Shown here one piece after another: positions 26,705 to 34,319 of a stretch of DNA of 64,000 nt. The translations under genes and the position numbers were made by a program. Below the pieces are notes generated by a model. That model did not search any database and had not been told where the DNA came from. It was given only the letters and a program-made list of their open reading frames with translations. The stretch spans positions 1 to 64,000 of the forward strand of contig JAHBVF010000026.1 in NCBI GenBank assembly GCA_019637685.1. Reading direction: 5' to 3'. Every line of letters starts with the position of its first letter. The stretch's first letter is position 1. This DNA is from Caldilineaceae bacterium. GTDB taxonomy: Bacteria > Chloroflexota > Anaerolineae > Caldilineales > Caldilineaceae.

Positions 26705-27676
26705 ATGCGAGCTGTGCAAGTGATGGCCCCTGGCCGGGCCGAATTTGTCGAGACGCCTATTCCCGAACTGATTCCGGGCCACGCGCTGGTGCGTACCCGT
26801 CGTCTTTCCCTCTGTGGCAGCGATATTTTTATGCTCCACTACGCGCCGCCGGAGAGCTATCCCTTCCCACCCGGCACATCCGGCCACGAAATGGTGGGTG
26901 TGGTAGAAGCTGTGGATGCACCCGGCTCCGGCATCGAGCCGGGAATGATGGCGCTGACGCTGGTGATGGGCAACGCGGCCATGGCCGAGTATTATCTGGC
27001 CCCGGTGGAGCACGTGATTCCCTTGCCGCCGGACAAACCTATTGAAGAACTGTTGCAGGCCCAGCAGTTGGGCACAATTATTTACGCGGCCAAGCATCTG
27101 CCCGGCCCGGTCATCGGCAAGAATGTGGCGGTGATTGGTCAGGGGTCCGTGGGGCTGTGGTGGGTGTGGATGCTGCGGCGGATGGGCGCGCGGCGGGTGA
27201 TTGCGCTGGATGTGCTGCCCCACCGGCTGATGCTGCCCAAACGCTACGGCGCAACCCACACAATCAACAACCGGGAGGTGGACCCCCAGGAAGCCATCCG
27301 TTCCATCACCGGCGGGGAACTGGCCGATGTGGTCATCGAGGCCGCGGGAGAGATTGAGACAATCAATCTGGCCTACAAACTGGTGCGCCAGCACGGGGAT
27401 TTGGTCTACTTCGGCATTCCCCACGCGATGGAGATGACCTTCAACTTCGGCGAATTCTTCCGCAAGTTTCCCCGGGTCAAGACCATCTCCGGCGCAATGA
27501 GCGATCCGGGCCAGGGCGTCACCCATCAGGCGCTGGAATACATCGCCACCGGCGAGATCGATGTCTCCCACATCCTCACCCACCGCTTCTCCTTCGATCA
27601 GGTGTTGGACGCCTACGAAGTGGCCTACACCCGGGACGAAGGCTCGGTGAAGGTTGTGATTGAGATGCCAGAGTAA
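26705..27676 (+). CDS. Zinc-binding dehydrogenase (medium-chain, no structural zinc lobe)
   Basis: The 323-residue MDR-family protein has catalytic-zinc ligands C37 (LSLCGSD) and H61-E62 (SGHEMVG) and a Rossmann motif VAVIGQGSVGLWWVW followed by RVIALD. The four-cysteine structural zinc loop is missing: after the GHE motif the chain goes straight to VEAVDAPGSGIEPGM. It most likely oxidises a sugar alcohol or polyol. AGCGGAGAAAA precedes the ATG. It is paired with the upstream uncharacterised gene. Confidence 0.85.
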   Translation: MRAVQVMAPGRAEFVETPIPELIPGHALVRTRRLSLCGSDIFMLHYAPPESYPFPPGTSGHEMVGVVEAVDAPGSGIEPGMMALTLVMGNAAMAEYYLAPVEHVIPLPPDKPIEELLQAQQLGTIIYAAKHLPGPVIGKNVAVIGQGSVGLWWVWMLRRMGARRVIALDVLPHRLMLPKRYGATHTINNREVDPQEAIRSITGGELADVVIEAAGEIETINLAYKLVRQHGDLVYFGIPHAMEMTFNFGEFFRKFPRVKTISGAMSDPGQGVTHQALEYIATGEIDVSHILTHRFSFDQVLDAYEVAYTRDEGSVKVVIEMPE

Positions 27677-27688
27677 GACAGCGGACCG

Positions 27689-27738
27689 CGGACGGCGGAC
27701 AGCGAACGATGAATGGCGGTCTGCCGTCTGCCGTCCAC
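27689..27738. repeat. Imperfect GC-rich palindrome
   Basis: Between convergent genes, GCGGACGGCGGACAG on the left is complementary with several mismatches to the repeated TGCCGTCTGCCGTC on the right. It is probably a terminator-like dispersed repeat serving both genes. Confidence 0.5.
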
Positions 27739-27750
27739 AGTCTTCTGTTC

Positions 27751-28857
27751 CTATTCCCCCAGCAACTGCGCGGCCCGCTCCCGGCTGAGGAAGTTCATCA
27801 CCAGCGGCTGGGAAAGATCGGCCTGGGACTGCTGCCAGATGGCATAGAACCCCTCGGCGGTCTCCAACACGCGGGCATAGCGGCTGGTCCCCGTGCCAGT
27901 GGGCGAGACGAAGAACGGGCTGATCACCGATAGTCGTTCGATCTGCGAAACCCCATCGCTGGCTGTCACGGCTACCCCGCCCAGTTCCTCGCAGGAGTAG
28001 CCCCGGGGCCGTTTGGCCGCCGCGCTGTGCTCGTCCAGGTCTCGCATACTTTCGCCGCCGTCGTAGAAAAGAAGGGTGGCGTCTGGCCCTTCGGCAAAGA
28101 CGCCCAGCCGGGGAACCCGCAGCCAGCCCGTGGCCCGGCAGATCGCCACATCCCACACAAAGCCTCTGGGGAAGAAATTGTAGACCGGCGGCTGGAATTC
28201 CTGTGTGCCCGCGGGCCGCCGCGCATAGGCGCTGTTGGAACTGGCCCAGGAAAAGGGGTGGGTGACAAAGCCCAGGACTGTATCTCCGTTGGGCTGGTCC
28301 AGCACAAATGGGTCTTTCACGTGCAGATAGCGGGGATCGTCACATTCCAGGATTGTCTGGGGCTGGGCCGAGGCCAAGGCTTCCACTGTCGGCGCGGCCA
28401 ATCGCTCAATCGTCCAGACGCCGGTGTTGGGCTTCTGATAGACCTCCAGTTTGGGCGGATAGGGCAGCTTTTTCTCGGACGAGACAAAGAGTTCCACGCC
28501 GTCATCGGTCCAATGCAGCGCGCTGCCTTCGATAGAAAGCACGGCCTTCCGGGGGAGGCCCAGGGCTGCTTTGGAGAAAGTGAGTATTTTTTCAAAATAC
28601 CGCCCCCGGTCGGTGGAATGGAAGATCACCAGTTCCAGCCCCCGTTCGCCCATCCCCAGCCCCGTGCGCGAATCCCCTTCCGTGCGATAGCGCCCCACCA
28701 GATAGAAATCGCCGTTGGGTGCTTCGGCCAGATTGCCGCCGCCAAACCAAAAACCGGGCTGCGCCTGGCGGGCGTGGATAAGAATACGCGCGGCCTTTTG
28801 ATCCATCAGCGCGTTGCAGAAACGGATCAGTCGTTCCCGCTGGGTGTGTGTGATCAT
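27751..28857 (-). CDS. Beta-propeller glycosidase-like protein (sialidase/GH-type fold), unassigned
   Basis: The 368-residue protein has repeated propeller-blade features: FWFGGGNLAEAPNGDFYLVG, VIFHSTDRGRYFEKIL with an Asp-box-like S.DRGR.FE, SALHWTDDGVELFVSSEKK, RYLHVKDPFVLDQPNGD and YDGGESMRDLD. This fits the five- or six-bladed propellers of exo-sialidases and GH43/GH130-like enzymes. The exact family and catalytic residues cannot be fixed by eye. GGGAGG precedes the ATG. It lies convergent to the dehydrogenase gene, in a region of carbohydrate-related genes. Confidence 0.6.
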   Translation of the reverse strand: MITHTQRERLIRFCNALMDQKAARILIHARQAQPGFWFGGGNLAEAPNGDFYLVGRYRTEGDSRTGLGMGERGLELVIFHSTDRGRYFEKILTFSKAALGLPRKAVLSIEGSALHWTDDGVELFVSSEKKLPYPPKLEVYQKPNTGVWTIERLAAPTVEALASAQPQTILECDDPRYLHVKDPFVLDQPNGDTVLGFVTHPFSWASSNSAYARRPAGTQEFQPPVYNFFPRGFVWDVAICRATGWLRVPRLGVFAEGPDATLLFYDGGESMRDLDEHSAAAKRPRGYSCEELGGVAVTASDGVSQIERLSVISPFFVSPTGTGTSRYARVLETAEGFYAIWQQSQADLSQPLVMNFLSRERAAQLLGE

Positions 28858-29216
28858 TCGCGTGCCTCCCTGTGCTGGGAATTTTCTCGGCTTGACCGAT
28901 TCAGAGAAATGGGTAGGATAAAGAACGCAGTTCAGTCAGTATACCATCCATTCCCAGTGAACCATTGGAGTCCCCAGTGAAGATCGCCACAAAGCCGCCA
29001 GCGAACCCCTGGAATGCCAGGTAGTGGACGGCTCTCGGCCCATCCCGGACAGTCCGGGGCCGGGCGTGGAACTCAACGACGACTTCCTGGCCGGGCAGGC
29101 AAAGATTGTCGTCCGGTGGCCAATCACCCAGTCACCCAAATTACCTTTGCCAATTTGGTGACTGGGTGATTCCTCAGCATCTCACCATCCCATCATCCCA
29201 CACGGAGCTTCCCCCC
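28858..29216. other. Divergent intergenic region with palindrome
   Basis: The region holds promoters for the propeller protein and the aminotransferase. AATCACCCAGTCACC (from 29122) through 29142 pairs with 29152-29171 with one bulged base, a 20-bp hairpin 46 bases before the aminotransferase start. A reading frame at about 28968-29125 (DGSRPIPDSPGPGVELNDDF) has protein-like composition but no start or homologue that I recognise; it may be a gene remnant. Confidence 0.4.
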
Positions 29217-30413
29217 ATGACAGCATTCGATTTCACATCCCTTCTCGCCAGCCGCGCCGCGGACCCCAAACCGTTGGGTATGAACAAACGGGGCAAATAT
29301 GACTTTGCCGTGGCCTATCCCGACCCGGAAACCCTGCCCCTGGACGGGCTGATGGAAGGGCTACAAAAGGGGCTGGCCGAGGATGGCCGGGACCTGGCCC
29401 TCTACGCCCATCCCCAGGGCTACACGCCCCTGCGGGAGTTTGTAGCGGCCAAGTTGCAGCGGGACCGCAACATTCAGATCAGTGCCGACGATATTATTCT
29501 GGGCGACGGCTCCGGCCAGCCCATCCATATGATTGCCGAGACACTCATCGATCCCGGCGATGTGGTGATTGTGGAGGATTTCGTCTACGCGGGTACGCTC
29601 AACACCCTGCGCCGTTTTGGCGCGGAGCTGCGGGGTGTTGTCACCGACGACGAGGGGATGCAGATGGACTCGCTGGAAGCGGTCATCCGGGGGGCCATCG
29701 CCGACGGCAAGCCGCCCAAATTTATCTATACTGTGCCCACCTTTCAGAATCCTCAGGGCTGGACGATGAGCCTGGAACGGCGCAAGGCAATGGTGGCCCT
29801 CTGCCAGCGCTACGGCGTGCCCATTCTGGAGGACGACTGTTATGTGGACCTGCGCTTTGAGGGCCAGGACGTGACCTCTCTCCACGCGCTGGACGACACG
29901 GGACTGGTGATGTACGTGGCCTCCTTCTCCAAAATCATCGGGCCGGGGATGCGCCTGGGCTATCTGACCGCGCCCAAGGAGATTCTGCAGCGGGCGTTGG
30001 GAACGAAGAGCGGTGGGTCCGTCAATACCTTCGCCTCCTTCGCGGTCCATCGTTTCGCCCAGGACAATCTGATGTCCCACATCGAGACGATCAACGACGT
30101 GCAGTTGGCGAAGCGGGACGCAATGCTGGCCGCGCTGGACGAACATTTCAGCGCAGACGGCGTCAGTTGGAGCCGTCCCCAGGGGGGCATTTTTATCTGG
30201 CTGAAGCTGCGGGAAGGGGTGGACGCCGCGGCCATCCGGGACAAAATCCTGGCGACGGATGACGTGGGCTATCTGCCCGGCAGCAACTTTGCAGCGGATG
30301 GGGTGTCGGGCAAAAACTGTCTGCGTCTCTGCTTCGGCTACAACACACCCGCGGAGATCGGCGAAGGCATCGCTGTACTGGCCGCGGCCTTCCGCCGGGA
30401 AGGGGTGCTGTAG
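29217..30413 (+). CDS. PLP-dependent aminotransferase (class I/II, MocR/KAT-like)
   Basis: The 398-residue fold-type I aminotransferase shows ILGDGSGQPIHMIAETLIDPGD, a PTFQNPQGWTM motif, VPILEDDCYVDLRF with the PLP-pyridine aspartate, YVASFSKIIGPGMRLGY with the Schiff-base lysine in SFSK, and LRLCFGYN with the carboxylate-binding arginine. This is the pattern of 2-aminoadipate/kynurenine-type transaminases and the catalytic half of MocR proteins; no HTH is attached. I used the ATG at 29217 with GGAG upstream in place of a longer frame from 29106. It is followed closely by a terminator-like palindrome. Confidence 0.9.
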   Translation: MTAFDFTSLLASRAADPKPLGMNKRGKYDFAVAYPDPETLPLDGLMEGLQKGLAEDGRDLALYAHPQGYTPLREFVAAKLQRDRNIQISADDIILGDGSGQPIHMIAETLIDPGDVVIVEDFVYAGTLNTLRRFGAELRGVVTDDEGMQMDSLEAVIRGAIADGKPPKFIYTVPTFQNPQGWTMSLERRKAMVALCQRYGVPILEDDCYVDLRFEGQDVTSLHALDDTGLVMYVASFSKIIGPGMRLGYLTAPKEILQRALGTKSGGSVNTFASFAVHRFAQDNLMSHIETINDVQLAKRDAMLAALDEHFSADGVSWSRPQGGIFIWLKLREGVDAAAIRDKILATDDVGYLPGSNFAADGVSGKNCLRLCFGYNTPAEIGEGIAVLAAAFRREGVL

Positions 30414-30419
30414 CAGTCC

Positions 30420-30464
30420 CGAATAGACATGCCAGGTTTTCGGAAAACCTGGCATGTCTATTCG
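30420..30464. terminator. 22-bp perfect palindrome after aminotransferase gene
   Basis: CGAATAGACATGCCAGGTTTTC (in two parts, 30420-30441) pairs fully with 30443-30464 around a single G. It lies seven bases after the aminotransferase stop and may act as a terminator, although no long T tract follows. The layout is like the family A palindromes but the sequence is different. Confidence 0.65.
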
Positions 30465-30561
30465 ATCCCCCGCTGACCTCCACCTGTGGTATACTTGCCA
30501 CGAGTCAAAATCAGAATCCATCGGTCCAACCCAAAGCCTCCCTTCCATCCGGGGTCTATTC

Positions 30562-31461
30562 TTGACGACGCCTCTGCTCCTCGATTCTCTCATCCGCTCG
30601 CTCCAGGTGGGCAGTCTCTACGCGCTGATGGCCGTGGGGCTGACCCTTACCTTTGCGGTCCTGCGCTTGCCCAATTTTGCCCACGCCGAGCTGATTACTG
30701 TGGGCGCGTATGTGGCGCTGGTCGTCTCCCTTTTCGTGTCGGGCAATCCGCTGGTTGTGATGGGCGCTGCGTTTGTGGTGGCGGCGCTGGTAGCGCTGGT
30801 TTCCCATCGCATTGTCTTCCGGCCTCTGTCCAAGCTGAATACGTCTATGTATACGCTGATTCTGGCCTCCTTCGCGCTGGGGCTGATCCTGCGCTATAGC
30901 CTTTTTCTGCTGGCCGATCGCTACGATCTCTTTGACAAACGCATTGCCGTGCCCCTGGAAATCTGGTTTCAGACCGGTCAATTGACCATCACAAACATCT
31001 TTTTCTGGGTAGTGCCCACCAGTTTGGGGCTGGTGCTGGGGCTGAGTCTGCTACTCAACTACACACCCCTGGGCCGGGAGATGCGCGCCCTGGCCGATAA
31101 TTTTTCCCTGGCAAAAGTCATCGGCATTCCCGTGGAGCGGGTCCACGACCTGACCTGGCTGCTGGTGGGCGGGATGGCGGGCGTGGCCGGTGCGCTGTGG
31201 GGCATCTACACGTGGGTCAACCCCACCGTCGGCTGGCTGGCCGTCCTTTCCGTCTTTGCCGCTACTGTCCTGGGCGGGATGACCAGCTTCCCCGGCACAA
31301 TTTTGGGGGCCTATCTGGTCGCGCTCTCGGAAAATACAGTCATGCAGTTTTTGAATAGCTGGTTCGGGCTGGATTTCAGCTTCAAACCGGCCATCCCGTT
31401 TGTGATTATTGTGCTCGTCCTGCTCGTGCGTCCCCAGGGCTTTACCGCCAAAAAGATGTAA
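30562..31461 (+). CDS. livH: Branched-chain amino acid ABC transporter, permease LivH type
   Basis: The 299-residue polytopic protein opens DSLIRSLQVGSLYALMAVGL and TFAVLRLPNFAHAELITVGA, the standard LivH N-terminus, and carries ALADNFSLAKVIGIPVERV, the GVAGALWGIYTWV stretch and the family GG in VLGGMTSFPGTILGA. The start is uncertain: I used the TTG at 30562, which gives the normal family N-terminus; the ATG at 30454 would add 36 non-homologous residues across the palindrome flank. It forms an operon with livM. No binding protein or livG is in the window. Confidence 0.88.
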   Translation: MTTPLLLDSLIRSLQVGSLYALMAVGLTLTFAVLRLPNFAHAELITVGAYVALVVSLFVSGNPLVVMGAAFVVAALVALVSHRIVFRPLSKLNTSMYTLILASFALGLILRYSLFLLADRYDLFDKRIAVPLEIWFQTGQLTITNIFFWVVPTSLGLVLGLSLLLNYTPLGREMRALADNFSLAKVIGIPVERVHDLTWLLVGGMAGVAGALWGIYTWVNPTVGWLAVLSVFAATVLGGMTSFPGTILGAYLVALSENTVMQFLNSWFGLDFSFKPAIPFVIIVLVLLVRPQGFTAKKM

Positions 31462-31476
31462 CGAGGGGCGAGTTGC

Positions 31477-31504
31477 GACACTCGACACCTGACACTCGAC
31501 ACCT
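31477..31504. repeat. Tandem 14-base repeat
   Basis: GACACTCGACACCT occurs twice head to tail (31477-31490 and 31491-31504) in the livH-livM spacer, just before the livM start. Its role is unknown. Confidence 0.7.
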
Positions 31505-31515
31505 CTGCCACCCCT

Positions 31516-32565
31516 ATGCAAATCGACCTCATCGCCACTGCCATCGCCCTGCTGACTTTCTTCGCCATCTCCGGTCTGATGGCGATCAGTCTGAATTTGG
31601 AGTACGGATTGGCGGGCATCCCCAACTTTGGCAAAGCGCTCTTTGTCTCCCTGGGCGCGTATACCGCGGGCTGGACGTACACCCGGCTGCTGCCCCGGCT
31701 CCACGGCGTGGACGCGCTCGATCCCTGTGGGCTGACGCTGGGACAGGCATTGCAGATGCGCAGCGAGATTCTGCGCACCTTTCCACTGGAAGCGCTGGGC
31801 AACTTCGCCATCACACTGCTCATCGCCGCGGCCATCGGCGGCGCGATTGGCTGGCTGGCCTCCTACCCGGCCCTACGTCTGAAGGAGGAGTGGTATCTGG
31901 CCCTGGTCCTGCTGGTGGGCAGCGAAATCCTGCGCATCGTCGTGCGCGGCTACGATCCGCTCATCTGCGGCACAAACGGGCTTTCCGGCATCGCCCAACC
32001 CTTCGCGTGGATGGGGACGCTGACCGGCAGCCCGCGCATCGCAGCGCTTTCGTTCCTCGCCTTTGCTCTGCTTTTGCTGGCCGCGGTCTACCTCTACGCG
32101 GAGCGGCTGGTGCGTTCGCCCTTTGGCCGTCTGCTGAAGGCTGTGCGTGAAAATCCGGACGTGGCCCAGGAGTTGGGCAAAAATGTGCCCCGCATCCGGG
32201 CCGGGGTGATGTTTATCGGCTCGGCCATTGCTGCCATCTCTGGCGTTCTCTTTGCGGTCAATCTGGGCTTTGTCAGCACCAACGATTACGCGGTGGCGCT
32301 GACGCTGGATGTGTGGGTGATGGTTGTGCTGGGGGGCATCGGCAACAACCGGGGCGCGCTGTTGGGCGCGGCGATTGTCACGCTGCTGGATCGGGTGACG
32401 GCTATCAGCGCCATCCGCCTGGATATGCTAGGCCTGGACTTTGAGTTCAACTACGTGCGTTTCATCCTCTTCGGTGTCATTCTGCTGCTGATGCTGCGCT
32501 ACCGGCGAGAGGGCCTGCTGCCGGAGCCTGTCAGTACAACGGGCGCGCATGGGGTGATGGGGTAG
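31516..32565 (+). CDS. livM: Branched-chain amino acid ABC transporter, permease LivM type
   Basis: The 349-residue membrane protein has AISLNLEYGLAGIPNFGKAL, the LivM helix-1/2 signature, then WYLALVLLVGSEILRIVVRG, LICGTNGLSGI and FGRLLKAVRENPDVAQELGKN with the cytoplasmic EAA-like loop, and GVLFAVNLGFVSTNDYA..VVLGGIGNNRGALLGA near the end. The ATP-binding genes that normally follow (livG, livF) are missing on this strand; a LivF-type ATPase lies 0.9 kb away in the opposite orientation beyond an Rhs fragment. Confidence 0.9.
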   Translation: MQIDLIATAIALLTFFAISGLMAISLNLEYGLAGIPNFGKALFVSLGAYTAGWTYTRLLPRLHGVDALDPCGLTLGQALQMRSEILRTFPLEALGNFAITLLIAAAIGGAIGWLASYPALRLKEEWYLALVLLVGSEILRIVVRGYDPLICGTNGLSGIAQPFAWMGTLTGSPRIAALSFLAFALLLLAAVYLYAERLVRSPFGRLLKAVRENPDVAQELGKNVPRIRAGVMFIGSAIAAISGVLFAVNLGFVSTNDYAVALTLDVWVMVVLGGIGNNRGALLGAAIVTLLDRVTAISAIRLDMLGLDFEFNYVRFILFGVILLLMLRYRREGLLPEPVSTTGAHGVMG

Positions 32566-33150
32566 AATCCGTGATTCAGCGCAACCGCAGTCTGTAATGC
32601 TGTGTGTACAGGCATAAGCGTCACGACCCACTGTCAGGATTAATTTTTCGCCCGGCTGATGCAACTTCGGATTCACGACCGGTTCCAATGAAACGGGCCG
32701 GATCAGCCCTGTCCGGCCCTCGAACTTGCGATTGTACTTCTCGTAGAAGGGCGTCAGATACTCCAGCGTGGCGAAGGACTGGTTGGCGATGTTGTTGAGC
32801 CACCAATCGGGTGTGGTTTCGTCTCCCCAGTCTTCGTGAAAGCCCTGCTCCGTGTAGCCGAGTCCGGCGATACCATTGGCCATTTGCCAGCATTCACTGT
32901 TGCCGTCCATGTCCGGTTCTCCATTTCTGGTGGTGGCGCAATGGCCGTCCGGGTCATTATACTTCAGCGGATTTCCCCACACATACAGAAACCGGTTGTA
33001 ATCCACCACCCGCCCGGCATCCGGCACCAGCGTATCCGGCGAGAGGAATGTGCCCAGGGCAGGGTCGTAGTAGCGAGCGTTGTAGTAGAGCAGCCCCGTG
33101 CCGTCGGCTTTTTGGCCGGTGAACGTGCGGTCGGTCTGACCCTCTCCCAG
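32428..33150 (-). pseudogene. Rhs/YD-repeat core and tip fragment
   Basis: On the minus strand the frame reads DRTFTGQKADGTGLLYYNAR, YYDPALGTFLSPDTLVPDAG and YNRFLYVWGNPLKYNDPDGH, the highly conserved Rhs-associated core that precedes a variable toxin tip. The 100 or so residues after DPDGH (CATTRNGEPDMDGNSECW...) would be the tip; I do not recognise it. The frame runs on into the 3' end of livM on the opposite strand, so its true C-terminus is lost. Upstream of about 33150 the YD repeats are missing. It is thus truncated at both ends. A second, near-identical core lies in the opposite orientation at 63523-64000. Confidence 0.75.
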
Positions 33151-33318
33151 CCGGGATGATGACGGGTGGGGTCTGTTTGTCGGGCTGAGAGAGGGGAGTC
33201 TGTCGATGGCGTTGGGTGCGGTTTTCGGTGCGGCGGAAGCGTCCGGCCATAGCCGACCTTCCCGTCAGCATTTATGTCCGTTTCGGGCACAACCAGCAAT
33301 GAAAATAGGGATACTGAT

Positions 33319-33488
33319 TACGCAGATTCTATCCGTGTTTATCCGCGTTCATCAGTGGCTATTTTCAGAACAGGCGACACGACCGGCTGACACCGATAAC
33401 AGCGAAAATCATCCACAGATGACGCAGATTTTCACAGATTGAATCTGTCTCCATCCGTCCCATCCGCGTCCATCAGTGGCTATTTCCA
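33319..33488. repeat. Dispersed repeat region, two direct copies
   Basis: Two blocks share the order CGCAGATT ... ATCCG ... ATCCGCGT(T/C)CATCAGTGG and CTATTTTC/CTATTTCC: 33320-33367 and 33422-33487. The same motif type (ATCAGTGGCT; CGCAGATT..ACGCAGAT) appears at 14.5 and 57.9-58.4 kb. It fills most of the gap between the Rhs fragment and the LivF-type gene; nothing else is seen there. Confidence 0.6.
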
Positions 33489-33497
33489 GGTCAGCGT

Positions 33498-34232
33498 CTA
33501 GGGGATAGTGAGGGGCACACCCCCCATCCCCAGATAACCTTTGACCGTCTCCTCATCCGCCAACGTCTCCGCGGCTGTGCCGCGGAAGACGACCCGACCC
33601 TCGCGCAGGATATAGGCCGCATCGCACCAGCGCAGGAGGCTGCGGGCGTTCTGCTCGACAACCACAAGGGTAATGCCCTGCTCACACAGTTGGCGCAGGG
33701 TGCGGAAGACTTCGGTGACGAAGAGGGGAGAAAGACCCGCGCTGGGTTCGTCCAGCAGCATCAGGCTGGGGCGGGAGAGCCAACCGATGGCGATGGCAAG
33801 CATCTGCCGCTCGCCGCCGCTGAGTTGGCTGGCCCGTTGGCGGCTCCGTTCGGCCAGAATGGGGAAGAGTTCGTAGGCCGTGGCCAGGGATTGTTCGGCT
33901 TCGGCGTGGCGCAGATGGCGCAGGGCCAGGAGAAGATTTTCGCGCACGCTCATGGACGCAAAGACATTCTCCCGCTGGGGTACATAGGCAATGCCCAACC
34001 CGCCGATCTGCTCGGTGGCTTTGCCCACGAGAGAAGCGCCCTGGAATTGGATGTCGCCGCCGAAATGGGTGGTCAACCCAAAGACAGATTTGAGCAGTGT
34101 GGATTTGCCGCTGCCGTTGGGGCCGAGGATCGCCAGAAATTGGCCGCGCTCCACAGCCACAGAAACGTCGTGAAGAATGTGGAGCTTGCCATAGCCAGCG
34201 GAGAGGGAGGTGGTTGTGAGGATGGGAGGCAT
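33498..34232 (-). CDS. livF: Branched-chain amino acid ABC transporter, ATP-binding subunit LivF type
   Basis: The 244-residue ATPase has Walker A GPNGSGKST (37-45), LGIAYVPQRENVFASMSVRENL, signature LSGGERQMLAIAIG, Walker B LMLLDEPSAGLSP and VVVEQNARSLL, all LivF-specific. The true start is the ATG at 34232 (MPPILTTTSL); a longer frame runs through a repeat. It is convergent to livHM and lies downstream of the peptide transporter genes on the same strand. Inversion of part of a former livHMGF operon would explain the arrangement. Confidence 0.88.
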   Translation of the reverse strand: MPPILTTTSLSAGYGKLHILHDVSVAVERGQFLAILGPNGSGKSTLLKSVFGLTTHFGGDIQFQGASLVGKATEQIGGLGIAYVPQRENVFASMSVRENLLLALRHLRHAEAEQSLATAYELFPILAERSRQRASQLSGGERQMLAIAIGWLSRPSLMLLDEPSAGLSPLFVTEVFRTLRQLCEQGITLVVVEQNARSLLRWCDAAYILREGRVVFRGTAAETLADEETVKGYLGMGGVPLTIP

Positions 34233-34242
34233 AGGGATTGGT

Positions 34243-34313
34243 TCACTGGTGAATTGGTTGATTGGTTGATTAGGCTTGTGACATCGCCCAATCAACCAGT
34301 CAACCAATCAACT
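34243..34313. repeat. Repeat of TTGGTTGATTGG-type units with inverted arm
   Basis: Tandem TTGGTTGA units (34252-34269) face their complement TCAACCAGTCAACCAATCAA (34294-34313), giving a hairpin in the spacer between the peptide-binding protein and the LivF-type gene. Related GTTGACTGG/CCAGTCAAC arms are at 46.4 kb. Confidence 0.65.
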
Positions 34314-34319
34314 ATTTTC

